DNA of 64,000 bases from Chitinophaga hostae (GCF_018224885.1 NZ_JAGTXB010000021.1:96206-160205); one strand, 5' to 3'. Positions 43,999 through 53,806 are shown, counted from the stretch's first letter. Notes: generated from the sequence alone by a model not told the origin. A program made the numbers and translations.

Positions 43999-44967
43999 TT
44001 AAAAACCTATTTGGGTGCTATCTGCGCTCCAGTCAGTATTCAGTGATACCTTGAATCCGAAGTGAGGATCTATCTCAGGTCCGAAAAGCTTACCGGTAAT
44101 GATCACTTTCTTATTCCATTCATTTGTGAAGCCTACTTTCCGCTCAGCCATTACCTTACCATTACCATCGTATGCGGTAATGATGGCCATCATTGACGTT
44201 GTTCGGTTCAGGATAAAACGCTCAAACTTTGTTGCGCTCACCCTTACAAAAGGTTTAATGATAAAGTCCTGTTCGGGGATACTCACGTCAGTGTAGGGAG
44301 CATCTGTTAAACCCGTTTTAAAAAAATAATATCCGCACTCTTTATCCAGTCTCACATAAATAGACTGGTTAGCCGCAGCATCTAAAATATTCACTTCTAC
44401 CTTGCCTACAATCCTGTCAAGCGCCCTTGCAGCCACAATGGTATCGTTGTTAATATTGATCGTGAATTTGTTATAATATGCTTCTTTCGCCCAATACCAA
44501 TTTACCACTCTAAAACTCAGGTAGGCTGAATCAAGTGACCACATAGGTGGTTTCCGGTCGGGATAACCTGCATTCCCCAACGTATCATGGCCATTGAATG
44601 GCAAATTAAAGGGGGATGCAAACATCAGGATTGTGTAAGGACCTCCCGGCTGAAGGGAGTCTTTGACGGTTCCAAAAGTGCTTCCAATGGAAGACTTCTG
44701 GAATTTCCTGCTTACTTCCTTACCGCGGTTATCATACGCCAGGTACCAGAAATACCGGACATAGGCGCCCATGGAATCAGTAGCAGCCAGCGCTGCCCTG
44801 TTTCCAGGCATATCAACGGTTTCCTGTGTAAATCCTGTTGCGCTAAAAGTAACGGCAACTTTCCCTTTCGGATCGGGTGTGGTGGGATTTTCAACAGGGT
44901 TGTCACTCTTCTTACATGCAAAGAAGAGCAGGCAAAGTGCAATCGCACTAAGAGACATGGCTTTCAT
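43999..44967 (-). CDS. Lipoprotein of unknown function (possibly FimB/Mfa2-like)
   Basis: The product is 322 residues with a lipoprotein signal (ALCLLFFACKKSDNP). The body is beta-rich, with stretches such as VAVTFSATGFTQETVDMPG and FERFILNRTTSMMAIITAYD. These recall the fimbrillin-like FimB/Mfa2 fold of Bacteroidota surface lipoproteins, but I cannot confirm the family. No other fimbrial genes are near. The gene stands alone, with a terminator between it and the peptide cluster, so it is probably not part of that system. Confidence 0.5.
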   Translation of the reverse strand: MKAMSLSAIALCLLFFACKKSDNPVENPTTPDPKGKVAVTFSATGFTQETVDMPGNRAALAATDSMGAYVRYFWYLAYDNRGKEVSRKFQKSSIGSTFGTVKDSLQPGGPYTILMFASPFNLPFNGHDTLGNAGYPDRKPPMWSLDSAYLSFRVVNWYWAKEAYYNKFTININNDTIVAARALDRIVGKVEVNILDAAANQSIYVRLDKECGYYFFKTGLTDAPYTDVSIPEQDFIIKPFVRVSATKFERFILNRTTSMMAIITAYDGNGKVMAERKVGFTNEWNKKVIITGKLFGPEIDPHFGFKVSLNTDWSADSTQIGF

Positions 44968-45233
44968 AAGAATGTTTGGTTTAAAGGTTTCAAAAAAAGA
45001 TATGGTTACTTAAAAAATAATCGTTTATGTCGGCCACCGACCCCACGCCGCTGCCAGCCTGGTATCCAAATCCATTTTGGCAGGAACTGCAGAATACGAA
45101 TGCATATCCCCACGATGATCAAAACAAAAATGTGAAAGTTTTTATTGTTGACATAGCCGTTAATAATACTGGATAAGTTGAAACGTCGGACAAAGTTACT
45201 TGATCTGTCGCGCTATTATAGTAATTTAACGCC

Positions 45234-45683
45234 ATGAATATCGGCTATTTCCTGGCCAGCACACAGCTGTTGAACGATACTTATTTTGAAGACGCCCTGC
45301 TTTTCATTGCTGAAAATAATGAAAACGGTGCGCTGGGATTTGTTGTGAACAAACTGTTTCCACGGAGGATCAATGAACTGGCAGAATTCCAACGCAGCAT
45401 TCCATTTCCGTTATATGAAGGCGGACCTGTAGACCAGGAACATCTGTACTTTATACATCGACGGCCCGATCTGATAACAGGCGGCGAGCCAGTCACCGAT
45501 AATATCTACCTGGGCGGAGACTTTAAAGCGGCCATGAAGCATATTAATAACGGCACTATTACAGGAAAGGACATACGGATTTTTATTGGATACTGTGGCT
45601 GGAATCAGCAGGAACTCGAAGAAGAAATAGCGGAAGGGTCCTGGGTGTTACCGGTAGATAAGCAACAGTTGTTTGATTATTAA
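45234..45683 (+). CDS. YqgE/AlgH-family protein (short form)
   Basis: The product is 149 residues. It has the family blocks FEDALLFIAENNENGALGFVVN, YEGGPVDQEHLYFIHR, IRIFIGYCGWNQQELEEEI and GSWVLPVD. Classical YqgE proteins are about 180-190 residues; this one lacks part of the C-terminus but keeps the core motifs. The family is widespread, soluble and still without a settled function. The gene has no obvious operon partner. Confidence 0.9.
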   Translation: MNIGYFLASTQLLNDTYFEDALLFIAENNENGALGFVVNKLFPRRINELAEFQRSIPFPLYEGGPVDQEHLYFIHRRPDLITGGEPVTDNIYLGGDFKAAMKHINNGTITGKDIRIFIGYCGWNQQELEEEIAEGSWVLPVDKQQLFDY

Positions 45684-45878
45684 CACAGCACTGCGTTGTT
45701 CTATGCCACCGGCGCCACTGCAGCGGAGCTGAGCCGTTAAAAGCCAGCTACCTCAATTGCCCCGGTCCCTGCTGCAAGTGTTGTCACCCATCAACGGCAT
45801 GTATGGGCAGCAATGCGGAGAAGATGAACCGGTGGGTCCGGACAATGAGGTACATGCATTCATCATACTATTTGTGGT

Positions 45879-46937
45879 TTATGATCCATTCATCCGCTGT
45901 AGTATTATTTGCACTGAATCATTCCCCAACGCCCCGGTCAGCGTTAATCGCCCTGCAGCGCTAACCGGAGACATCAAGCCGGTAAAGACAGGCTTCCCCG
46001 TTGGATTGTACCATTTCATTTCCAACTGATTGCCCTTCTTTTTATAAACTCCATACCATCTTCGTTGCATCGTGTTAAATTCAAATACACATCCGTTCTT
46101 AATATCAAAATATACCAGGGTAAGCGTACTGTCTGCACAACTGGCATTACTGATGACTTGTTGATTTACCAACAGCTGTTTCACTTCATACTTGCCCATA
46201 AGCTGCGGATCCCTGTTGGGCTTGGCATGCGTGGCAATTAACAGCAGGGGCACATAGATAACAGAAAGCCGGATGGCTATTTTTAAATATTTAGAAAGAT
46301 GAAGAGCCGGCAACTGATCTTTTGCCATAAAGAAGAACTCCTTCAGGCGGTTAAATTCGATGAACAGGAAATACAGGACACCAGCCATCATGATGGAAGC
46401 ATGGATGACTACCGTACCACCAATTTGATAAAAAATATCCATCAGCAAAATATTGGCGAGTACCGGCAGCAGTATAAAAACACCTGCCAGCCTTGTTCTG
46501 TGGAATAGCAGCAGCAGGGCGCCCACTATCTGGCATCCGGCTATGATACAGCCCAAAGGGTAAGAGCGACTAAAAAAAGTCCAGAACAGGTCCGAAGATG
46601 AAAAACTGCTGAATGGCAGATCAAGTTTACTTAGTGGTACGACAAACTGGAAATGAAAGATTTTCTCCCACCCGAATGTGGCCAGGTCAAATGCTACGCC
46701 ATAGCGTAAAAGACCTTGCCAGAAGGCCAGGGTATCCGGGCTGCCTGTTCTTCTCAAAGACCATATCACCGCATAGATAATAGTGGCAGCCAATATAAGA
46801 GCGGGGACCATAGTTATAGTCCTTGCGGGCATCCAGGTTCTCATAAAGGTAAAGCCCATTCGTAACGTAAGCGCAGCAATGACCAGTCCTGCCAGTACGC
46901 AGGTAATGAGTTTTTGGGGGAAAGAGATTTTCTGCAT
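45879..46937 (-). CDS. DoxX-like integral membrane protein with C-terminal soluble domain
   Basis: The start is ATG 46937 (MQKISFPQKLITCVLAG); the longer frame overlaps the divergent promoter region. The 352-residue product has about seven membrane helices over the first 230 residues (including ATFGWEKIFHFQFVVPLS, a DoxX-like stretch). A soluble C-terminal domain of about 110 residues follows (MGKYEVKQLLVNQQVISN, then LTLVYFDIKNGCVFEFN). Similar proteins in Bacteroidota are annotated as DoxX family or hypothetical. The function is unknown. Confidence 0.6.
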   Translation of the reverse strand: MQKISFPQKLITCVLAGLVIAALTLRMGFTFMRTWMPARTITMVPALILAATIIYAVIWSLRRTGSPDTLAFWQGLLRYGVAFDLATFGWEKIFHFQFVVPLSKLDLPFSSFSSSDLFWTFFSRSYPLGCIIAGCQIVGALLLLFHRTRLAGVFILLPVLANILLMDIFYQIGGTVVIHASIMMAGVLYFLFIEFNRLKEFFFMAKDQLPALHLSKYLKIAIRLSVIYVPLLLIATHAKPNRDPQLMGKYEVKQLLVNQQVISNASCADSTLTLVYFDIKNGCVFEFNTMQRRWYGVYKKKGNQLEMKWYNPTGKPVFTGLMSPVSAAGRLTLTGALGNDSVQIILQRMNGS

Positions 46938-47204
46938 ACAACATAAAGTTGGTTGACAAGGATAATATACAAAAGCTGATGCATGAAAATAGATTTTCCA
47001 TAAAAACAAACCATCAACAGGCAATAATTTCCCCGTCCTCCCCGGTGGGCATCAATAGTTGCAGGTAATTTCATTCTTTTTAAATAATTGCTTATATTTA
47101 GGATACATATTTCTTACTACCCCGTGGCTATCCTCAAAACGTCAACACCTGTAAAAAACCCCGACAACGAGCAAGATTTAACTGTCAAATTAAAAACTAC
47201 GATT

Positions 47205-47477
47205 ATGCCTAAGTATGTTATCGAACGCGACATTCCTGGTGCAGGTAAATTATCAGGAGAACAATTGAAAGCAATTTCACAAACTTCCTGTGGCGTCTTA
47301 AGCAATATGGGGCCACAAATTCAATGGGTACATAGTTATGTAACGGGCGACAAAATTTATTGTATTTACATCGCACCTAACGAAGAAATGGTTCGCGAGC
47401 ACGCAAAACAGGGAGGATTTCCAGCCAACTCAGTAAACGAAGTGGCTACCATCATAGATCCTACAACTGCAGAGTAA
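47205..47477 (+). CDS. DUF4242-family small protein
   Basis: The start is ATG 47205 (MPKYVIERDIPGAGKLS), the normal start of this family; the longer open frame is upstream DNA. The 90-residue product has the conserved IQWVHSYVTGDKIYCIYIAP and the REHAKQGGFPAN block. DUF4242 proteins form a ferredoxin-like fold; one Streptomyces member binds nickel. The physiological role is unclear. The gene is alone between divergent and convergent neighbours. Confidence 0.88.
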   Translation: MPKYVIERDIPGAGKLSGEQLKAISQTSCGVLSNMGPQIQWVHSYVTGDKIYCIYIAPNEEMVREHAKQGGFPANSVNEVATIIDPTTAE

Positions 47478-47587
47478 AACTTACAAACACCTGTAAAAAC
47501 ACTACAAAGCCTTAAAAAGGAAACACCCGTAAATGCCGGCATTTACAGGCGTGGAACTCTTTTTTTGATAGTATTTGATATTCATCC

Positions 47588-48484
47588 TTACGCTGCCAGT
47601 TTATACCTGATATACCCGGCTACATTTGCAATAGCCTCTCTGCCCTGATCTATTACACCTCCCATCTGAAAGAATCCGTGTATCATTTTGGGGTATACCT
47701 TTTCAGTTACCTCCACATTCGCGTCGCGAAGCTTTTTGGCGTAGGCCCCCGCTTCATCCCGCAGCGGGTCATATTCGGCTGTTATAATGAATGCATCCGG
47801 CATCCCGGACAAATCATCATTGAATATCGGTGCTGCCTTGATTTTATCTTCCGTATAATACTCCCATAACTCAACAGCACTCTTTAAAGTTAAAACAGGC
47901 CCATCTGCAAACTCAGACCAGGAAGGAGTTGCGAGAGAAGAGTCAGTAGCCGGGTATATGAGTACCTGGCATAAAATTTTATCCAGTTTTCCTGCTACAG
48001 CAGTAGCTAATGTGCCTCCCGCGCTATCTCCGGCTACTGCCATACGGTGGCTGTTTATTCCCAGCTCCGTTGCATGATTCATGATCCACGCTGTAGTATC
48101 GATACAGTCATTCAATCCATGAGGAAATGGATACTCCGGGGCAAGCCTGTAATCAACGGAAATAATGACTACCCCTGATAAATTGGCCAGCTGTCGCAAG
48201 GGACGATCATGCGATTCAATACTCCCTTTGAAAAATCCGCCTCCGTGAAAATAAACTAGTGCCGGTAATGCTTTATGGTTGCTGGGCCGGTAAATCCTGA
48301 TGTTGATTTTTCTGTCCGGGAATATAATGCTCCTGTCTTCCACTGCAAATACGGCATCCTGTTGTCCTGCAAGTGGTATCAACCTTTCATAGGAAACTCT
48401 TGAGGCCTGTAGTTTGTCCCCTATGCTAACTTTAACAGACTTAATGTAAGTCAGTGCCTCCTGTACCTGTGGTAAAATTTCCAT
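47588..48484 (-). CDS. Alpha/beta-hydrolase, hormone-sensitive-lipase-like esterase
   Basis: The start is ATG 48484 (MEILPQVQEALTYIK); a longer start would use TTG. The 298-residue product has the oxyanion motif YFHGGGFFKG, the nucleophile elbow GDSAGG, and the Asp and His of the triad in TAEYDPLRDEA and KMIHGFFQM. Enzymes of this group hydrolyse short acyl esters in the cytoplasm. A LysR regulator is encoded divergently 96 bp away and may control it, the standard LysR arrangement. Confidence 0.92.
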   Translation of the reverse strand: MEILPQVQEALTYIKSVKVSIGDKLQASRVSYERLIPLAGQQDAVFAVEDRSIIFPDRKINIRIYRPSNHKALPALVYFHGGGFFKGSIESHDRPLRQLANLSGVVIISVDYRLAPEYPFPHGLNDCIDTTAWIMNHATELGINSHRMAVAGDSAGGTLATAVAGKLDKILCQVLIYPATDSSLATPSWSEFADGPVLTLKSAVELWEYYTEDKIKAAPIFNDDLSGMPDAFIITAEYDPLRDEAGAYAKKLRDANVEVTEKVYPKMIHGFFQMGGVIDQGREAIANVAGYIRYKLAA

Positions 48485-48580
48485 TTTATTATCATTTAGC
48501 AACAAAATTACCCCGTCCGGATATATAAATTAAATAATACAATTTATAGTCAGTCATAAAAATATTTATACCTTTAAAGT

Positions 48581-49450
48581 ATGGTAAACCTCGAATGGTA
48601 CAGAACCTTTAAGGCTGTTTATGAAACCGGCTCACTAACTGCCGCTTCAAAGGCGTTGTTTATATCGCAGCCCAATGTAAGTCAGCATCTCTCTTCTTTG
48701 GAAGCAAATATTGGGAAGACATTATTTGAGCGAAAGCCAAGAATAATGCCTACCGATTATGGTAAGTTGTTTTATACGCAGGTAGTGGAGCCATTGGAAA
48801 AGCTAGAGAAAGTAGAAGCGGGTTTCAATGCTGCATGTTTAAAAAAGCAGTCGCCTGTCATCCGGCTCGGTGCTGTGCAGGAGTATTTTCAGGCTGTATT
48901 ATCTGAAAAAATATCCACTATCGATGCAAACCTTATTTTATCTTTTGGACGCACCAAAGAGCTTCTCAGCAGGCTGCAAAAAGGTACATTGGATTTTGTG
49001 GTAGCTACCAGGTTGTCTGAATACAAAAACCTGGTTTTTGAACCTGTGCGCCAGGAAACGTTTATCATCGCCGGTAATAAAGCCATCGACACCACTAAAT
49101 TTGATAAATATATCAGGAAAGGAAACCTGGAGAATGCAGAAGCATGGCTGTTATCACAGCCATGGATAGCGTATACCACCGATCTTGCCATTATACGCAG
49201 GTTTTGGCAAAAAAACTTTTACAAACGCCCGGTTATTAAACCATACAGTGTAATACCCGATATGAATATTATTTTAAAATCACTCAGGGGCAGCGCTGCT
49301 TTAACAATAGCAGCAGATTACCTGTTAAACGATGACCTGAAGATAATCTGGAGGGGTATAGTGCCGGTAGAGAATACCTTATACCTGGCTTATGATCAAA
49401 CGAGGGTTACGTCAAACCCGGTGAAGTCAATGAAGCAATTTTGTTCATAA
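48581..49450 (+). CDS. LysR-family transcriptional regulator
   Basis: The product is 289 residues. The N-terminal winged helix (LEWYRTFKAVYETGSLTAAS, KALFISQPNVSQHLSSLE) is followed by an effector-binding domain of the periplasmic-binding-protein type. LysR proteins usually activate a divergently transcribed neighbour on binding a small ligand. The divergent gene is an HSL-type esterase, so that ester or its product may be the inducer (inference). Confidence 0.93.
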   Translation: MVNLEWYRTFKAVYETGSLTAASKALFISQPNVSQHLSSLEANIGKTLFERKPRIMPTDYGKLFYTQVVEPLEKLEKVEAGFNAACLKKQSPVIRLGAVQEYFQAVLSEKISTIDANLILSFGRTKELLSRLQKGTLDFVVATRLSEYKNLVFEPVRQETFIIAGNKAIDTTKFDKYIRKGNLENAEAWLLSQPWIAYTTDLAIIRRFWQKNFYKRPVIKPYSVIPDMNIILKSLRGSAALTIAADYLLNDDLKIIWRGIVPVENTLYLAYDQTRVTSNPVKSMKQFCS

Positions 49451-49477
49451 GCTTTCTAATCTTTGCGGTTTTTTTTG

Positions 49478-50464
49478 TCAACTTGCCTCTTTGTTATATT
49501 TATTCCTGTATTCCAAAGGCGACATACCGGTGATTTTGCGAAAAAGCTCCCGGAATGCCTTTACATCCGAATAGCCTACTTCATACATCACTTCATTGAT
49601 TGTTTTACGGGTATTTTCAAATGCTTTTTTGGCCCATTCGATCTTGACCCGTTGTGCGTACTCCACTGGCGTATTGCCGGTAGCTTTGATAAATCTGCGG
49701 TCAAAATTTCGCCGGCCTACTGCAAACTTTGAAGACAGGTCCTCCACGGAGATCTTTTCATCCGGTTTGCTTTCAATATATAACTGCGCTTCTTTTACCA
49801 TTTCATCGTCATGCAATTTCTGTCCGGTAAAGATGATGAAGGCCGACTGTCTTTGGCGGTCTATTTCCACCTGCAGAATTTTGGAACAATAAATAGCTGT
49901 TTGTCTGTCGTAGTATTTCTCCACGAGATAGATAGCCAGGTTAAGGAAAGAATAACCGCCGCCATTGGTATAAATGCCTTTTTCATCTGTAATCAGGTTC
50001 TCTTCTTCCAGGATCACGTTGGGAAATACTGTTCTGAAATTATTCATGGTATGCCAGTGTGTAGAGCATTTTCTCCCGTCCAGTAACCCGGATGATGCCA
50101 GCATATATGCACCGGTGCACATACTGGCTACTTCAGCACCATTCCTGTATTGTTTCGCTATCCATTCTGCCAGTAATTTGTTCCCGGGCCTGGCACCCTG
50201 AAAATCGTGGACCAGTGCAGGTACGAGGATGAGATCTGTTTTCCTGACCGTTGAAACAGGAGAAAGATGCTTTAACGACAACATGCCATCCTGGAATTCG
50301 CTTTCTTCCGAAATACCAGCCAACTCGATTTTAAACAGCTCATCCCTGCCGTTCTCCTTCCAGTACGCATTGGCTGTTGCAAACATCTCATGTGCGCCAA
50401 CTATACAGGCCACACTGCTTAAGGTGCTTTGCCCATCAGGGACTATTATCGTAAGATGTTTCAT
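49478..50464 (-). CDS. GlxA-type regulator (DJ-1/PfpI domain plus AraC HTH)
   Basis: The product is 328 residues. The first 170 form a DJ-1/PfpI-like domain, with the nucleophile-elbow-like VASMCTGAYMLASSGLLDG. The C-terminal AraC domain (about 215-325) has ISVEDLSSKFAVGRRNFDRR and MSPLEYRNKYN. Such regulators sense small metabolites; the ligand is unknown. The gene is divergent from an MFS transporter gene that it may control. A good Bacteroidota promoter lies just upstream. Confidence 0.92.
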   Translation of the reverse strand: MKHLTIIVPDGQSTLSSVACIVGAHEMFATANAYWKENGRDELFKIELAGISEESEFQDGMLSLKHLSPVSTVRKTDLILVPALVHDFQGARPGNKLLAEWIAKQYRNGAEVASMCTGAYMLASSGLLDGRKCSTHWHTMNNFRTVFPNVILEEENLITDEKGIYTNGGGYSFLNLAIYLVEKYYDRQTAIYCSKILQVEIDRQRQSAFIIFTGQKLHDDEMVKEAQLYIESKPDEKISVEDLSSKFAVGRRNFDRRFIKATGNTPVEYAQRVKIEWAKKAFENTRKTINEVMYEVGYSDVKAFRELFRKITGMSPLEYRNKYNKEAS

Positions 50465-50474
50465 CGTTTTCTTC

Positions 50475-50505
50475 CAAAGTTAACCATTTGTAGTGTCCAA
50501 ATCAA
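50475..50505 (-). promoter_or_regulatory. Promoter of the GlxA-type regulator gene
   Basis: On the minus strand, TTGA (50505-50502), 19 bp, TAACTTTG (50482-50475) matches the Bacteroidota consensus at the -7 element exactly and at three of four -33 bases. The leader would be very short (start codon at 50464). Confidence 0.55.
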
Positions 50506-50553
50506 CCCATCATAAAGTCCATATTGCCGACCACCAAAGTCCTTTTTGGAAAA

Positions 50554-50561
50554 TAGTTTTG
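50554..50561 (+). promoter_or_regulatory. Candidate -7 element for the MFS gene
   Basis: TAGTTTTG matches TAnnTTTG and stands 32 bp before ATG 50594. No clear -33 element is found at 19-bp spacing, so the promoter may need an activator such as the divergent GlxA-type protein. Its position supports the ATG at 50594 over the longer frame. Confidence 0.4.
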
Positions 50562-50593
50562 TACTGAATTATTCAGGCATAAACACTCATCTT

Positions 50594-51772
50594 ATGAAAA
50601 GGTCAATTTTCATTTTAGCGCTTGGTGGTTTTGGTATTATTACCACTGAGTTCAGCGTGATCGGTATTTTACCCGTCATTGCAAAAGAATTTCAGATCTC
50701 CATTGATACAGCGGGTTGGTTACTGAGCGGCTTTGCACTCACTATCGCGGTCACCGGTCCTTTTACGGTGCTGCTGACATCCCGGATAAACCGGAAATGG
50801 CTGATGGCGGGCGCATTATCACTTTTCGTACTATCTAATATTGCTTCGGCGCTTGCACCCAATTTTACGGTGCTGATGATAGCCCGTATTGTACCGGCCC
50901 TGATGCATCCCGTGTTCTGGTCGGTAGCTATTGCAGCGGCGTCGCGACAGGTTGCGCCAAAAGATGTGCCGAAGGCAGTGGCTATCATAATGGGAGCGAT
51001 CAGCATAGGCACTGTATTGGGTGTACCACTTACCACCTATATCGCTGACCTGGTAAACTGGCAGGCTGCTTTTATTGCGGCCGGCGTTATTAACCTCATA
51101 GGCCTCTCCGCATTAGTGACATACATTCCTTCCATGCCTGTTACCGGGAAAAGCGCGCCACAGCATCAGATTAGCGCTTTGGCAAACCCTCAGCTATGGG
51201 TAAATCTTTTAGCCACCATTATCATGATTTCCGGTATGTTCTCTACCTATGGTTACCTCGCAGCGTTTCTGTCGAAAGTGTCTTTAATGAATGGTAAAGA
51301 GATCAGCCTGATGTTGCTTTTGTTCGGAGGTGCCAGTGTTGCAGGAAACTGGCTGGCCGGCGTTCTCCTGAGTAAAAATGTAATGCTTACCACGCGCCTG
51401 TTTATTGTTGCCCTTATTGGTGTACACATGCTGGCTTATTTTTTTGGTGGGCACTTTACGCCCATCGCCATTATAATTACACTCTGGGGACTTATTCACA
51501 CAGGCGGTTTCCTGATCTGTCAAACGCGTATTACTGCAGAAGCACCGGATGCGCCTGAGCTGGCCACCAGCCTGATGGTATCTTTCGGGAATGCAGGTTT
51601 TGCGCTGGGCTCTTTCCTGGGTGGTATCATGATCACCCGTTTGGGGATACAACATGTTGTTTGGATGAGTATCCTGCTATTACTGCTAACCCTGGTACTT
51701 AGTTTTATATCTATAAAAAAACGTACCGCAGAAACAGCCATGCTCGCGAAAGGAGCCGCTATAGCCGTTTGA
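50594..51772 (+). CDS. MFS transporter, sugar/drug efflux (AraJ/SotB) type
   Basis: The start is ATG 50594 (MKRSIFILALGGFGIITTEF), the usual opening of this subgroup, where the first helix runs into TTEFSVIGILPVIAKEF. The longer frame would include a probable promoter. The 392-residue product has twelve membrane helices and the DHA1-family motif pattern (e.g. VTGPFTVLLTSRINRK). It is an inner-membrane proton-coupled efflux protein for sugars, drugs or metabolites. It is divergent from the GlxA-type regulator. Confidence 0.92.
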   Translation: MKRSIFILALGGFGIITTEFSVIGILPVIAKEFQISIDTAGWLLSGFALTIAVTGPFTVLLTSRINRKWLMAGALSLFVLSNIASALAPNFTVLMIARIVPALMHPVFWSVAIAAASRQVAPKDVPKAVAIIMGAISIGTVLGVPLTTYIADLVNWQAAFIAAGVINLIGLSALVTYIPSMPVTGKSAPQHQISALANPQLWVNLLATIIMISGMFSTYGYLAAFLSKVSLMNGKEISLMLLLFGGASVAGNWLAGVLLSKNVMLTTRLFIVALIGVHMLAYFFGGHFTPIAIIITLWGLIHTGGFLICQTRITAEAPDAPELATSLMVSFGNAGFALGSFLGGIMITRLGIQHVVWMSILLLLLTLVLSFISIKKRTAETAMLAKGAAIAV

Positions 51773-51810
51773 ATACTGATTAAATCATCATCTCAATAAA
51801 ACAATTTGTT

Positions 51811-52236
51811 ATGAAAAGTATTTGTCACCGGCTTTTAATCAAAGCCTCACCTGAAAAAATTTACGCTGCATTAACCCTGCAGGAAGGCCTGGCAGGATGG
51901 TGGACGCCTGAAACAACCGCGAAACCGGAAACAGGCGGTATTGCGCGGTTTACCTTTGGTCCGGATTACTTTAAAGAAATGAAGATCACTAACCTGGAAC
52001 CACAAAAAAAGGTAGAATGGGTTTGTATCAAAGCTTATGAGGAATGGATCGATACCACGATCACTTTCGAACTGGACCCAAAAGATAAAGGCACCGTACT
52101 GTTCTTTCATCATGATGGCTGGAAAGAATACACACCCGGATATGCTTCGTGCAGCTATGATTGGGCGCTGTTTTTAAGAAGTCTGCGCCTGTTGTGCGAA
52201 ACAGGAAAGGGAAAGCCCTACCCGGATTTCCAGTAA
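51811..52236 (+). CDS. SRPBCC-domain (AHSA1-like) protein
   Basis: The product is 141 residues with the START-like pattern IKASPEKIYAALTLQEGLAG, WWTPETTAKPETGG and GTVLFFHHDGWKEYTPGYAS. This fits the Aha1/SRPBCC group of hydrophobic-ligand-binding proteins. It follows the MFS gene by 38 bp on the same strand and may be co-transcribed. A hairpin terminator follows it. Ligand and role are not known. Confidence 0.85.
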   Translation: MKSICHRLLIKASPEKIYAALTLQEGLAGWWTPETTAKPETGGIARFTFGPDYFKEMKITNLEPQKKVEWVCIKAYEEWIDTTITFELDPKDKGTVLFFHHDGWKEYTPGYASCSYDWALFLRSLRLLCETGKGKPYPDFQ

Positions 52237-52263
52237 TGCTATTGTGTGTAAAGAAGCCCTCTC

Positions 52264-52307
52264 AAATAGAAGCCTTACAGCAAAGGGCTGTTGCAAGGCT
52301 TCTATTT
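52264..52307. terminator. Bidirectional terminator between SRPBCC and cytochrome genes
   Basis: AAATAGAAGCCTT (52264-52276) and AAGGCTTCTATTT (52295-52307) are exact inverted repeats of 13 bp between convergent genes. Confidence 0.75.
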
Positions 52308-52330
52308 GCGTAAAAAACTCCTGCAAAAAA

Positions 52331-53806
52331 TCATTTTTTTTTCCTGGTCATCAATGCAGGATATTGGGCCGCAGATATCGCGAAACTAAAATCACCGAAG
52401 ATATTATTGTTCACTGAGTCGGCCGGAAAAGGTGCAATGGTGCTATACTTATGACAGCTGAAACAGGTGTTGGTAGTTTGCACATAGCTTTCAAGGGTTG
52501 TATTGGCAACAATACGGGCCCCGCTCAGCATAGAAGATGTATTTAGCGGAAACGGCGCCTGAATAGGCGTAGTCTTGTCCGGCTGCAGGATCTGCGACCA
52601 GATAACATCTACCAGTTGATAATATTGAAAAACAGATTTAGGATAAAATTTCCTGATGTTGTTTTGCATACTATCATTGATGGGCACAGCATCTGCCGGA
52701 TCAATATTATTTAACCTGGTAACCTGTACTGGTACAGGGCCCGCCTGCGACAGGTAATAGGGCGGCGAAGTATTAGGCGTGCAACCTACTGTGGCGGTAC
52801 CTCCGCTATTCAGGTTTACCTGGCGGGAAGTACAATTCGCATTAAAAAAGTTATATCCGTATGGCGGCGTTGTTTTACTATTGACATCCGGCACATTATC
52901 TACCTGTTCAAAAGTAGCCCATACCCAGGTCGGTTGATTCTGTGTTTTGTGCAGGATGTGCAAACCCACCAAAGCTACATCGGTTTCTCTCAATTTCCCC
53001 GTGGCGGAATCAAATACAGTTGCCCTGGAGAGCTTATATCGCTCCCATTTAGGTGAATTGATATTGTCCACTTCCATCCAGGCGGCTTTTACTTCTATAG
53101 CACCTACGGTGCCGTTGTATACCCCTTGCGGGAAGTTAAGCGGAATGCCATTTTTAGCCGAGTCATGCTGTGTTACGGCATTATAATAACCGTTCTTGAT
53201 GACAAAATCATAATAATCCTTGTTCAGCTTGATCTCGTACCATACATTGGTATTATTTTGCGCACCCAGCCAGTTGGGTTTGCCGAACGGTGCTGCCTGA
53301 TCAGGAAGCAGGCCAAATGTACTATCAACAGCAAACTTGGTGCTGAAAGTTAAAAGTTTCGTTGTAGTGGGGTTCATCAATAACTTTTGTGTTTTAAACC
53401 TGGCGGCAAACTGCGGCGAAACAAGCGTTCCCCAGGAAGACGGCTTTGCTCCGCCCGGCGGAAACAGCACATCTATCGGCATATATTTTTCCCAGCCTAC
53501 AGGTGAAAAATCCCGGGGAGCACCAAAATATGCCGAAGGGTTAACGGACCAGTTCAAGGCAATGAATTCCTGCCAGGCAAAGCAATCCGCCTGGGATTGA
53601 TTATTAAATGCCGCAAGGTCTCCAGGCACCTGGTTGTTGAATCGGATAACAATATTATAAAGAGAAGAATTAGCGTAACAATTGCAGGTGTTTGTTGACC
53701 GTAGCAACTGGCTGTCCCTGTTTTCCGGCTTGAAAGCTGTTATGATGAACTGGGTGAAAAATAATGCCGTGCAGGAAATAAGGAGGATGGTAACGGGTCT
53801 GTTCAT
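52331..53806 (-). CDS. Exported c-type cytochrome family protein, unknown role
   Basis: The start is ATG 53806 (MNRPVTILLISCTALFF), which begins a signal or anchor helix. The 491-residue product has one heme c motif near the C-terminus, C448-F-S-C-H452, and a cysteine-rich start (TNTCNCYANSS). Internal stretches include SQADCFAWQEFIALNWSV. I do not recognise a characterised family. It lies 105 bp downstream of a gene for a LecA-like-domain protein on the same strand, with a hairpin between them. The pair may work together, with this protein as an electron carrier (inference). Confidence 0.65.
   Translation of the reverse strand: MNRPVTILLISCTALFFTQFIITAFKPENRDSQLLRSTNTCNCYANSSLYNIVIRFNNQVPGDLAAFNNQSQADCFAWQEFIALNWSVNPSAYFGAPRDFSPVGWEKYMPIDVLFPPGGAKPSSWGTLVSPQFAARFKTQKLLMNPTTTKLLTFSTKFAVDSTFGLLPDQAAPFGKPNWLGAQNNTNVWYEIKLNKDYYDFVIKNGYYNAVTQHDSAKNGIPLNFPQGVYNGTVGAIEVKAAWMEVDNINSPKWERYKLSRATVFDSATGKLRETDVALVGLHILHKTQNQPTWVWATFEQVDNVPDVNSKTTPPYGYNFFNANCTSRQVNLNSGGTATVGCTPNTSPPYYLSQAGPVPVQVTRLNNIDPADAVPINDSMQNNIRKFYPKSVFQYYQLVDVIWSQILQPDKTTPIQAPFPLNTSSMLSGARIVANTTLESYVQTTNTCFSCHKYSTIAPFPADSVNNNIFGDFSFAISAAQYPALMTRKKK

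Noticed and set aside
43999..44967. Lipoprotein gene considered as part of the peptide operon
   Set aside because: A hairpin terminator and about 360 bp separate it from peptide A, and it has no link to peptide export.
45039..45215. Minus-strand open frame of about 60 codons with hydrophobic sequence (IFVLIIVGICIRILQFLP)
   Set aside because: There is no ATG, and the frame starts right after a stop codon near the promoter of the YqgE gene. Coding is not supported.
44968..45233. Possible RNA gene in the gap before the YqgE gene
   Set aside because: No cloverleaf, conserved structure or terminator was found. It is plain promoter space.
45757..46029. Plus-strand frame over the end of the DoxX-like membrane gene
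   Set aside because: Most of it is antisense to a better-supported gene, and the product has no recognisable features.
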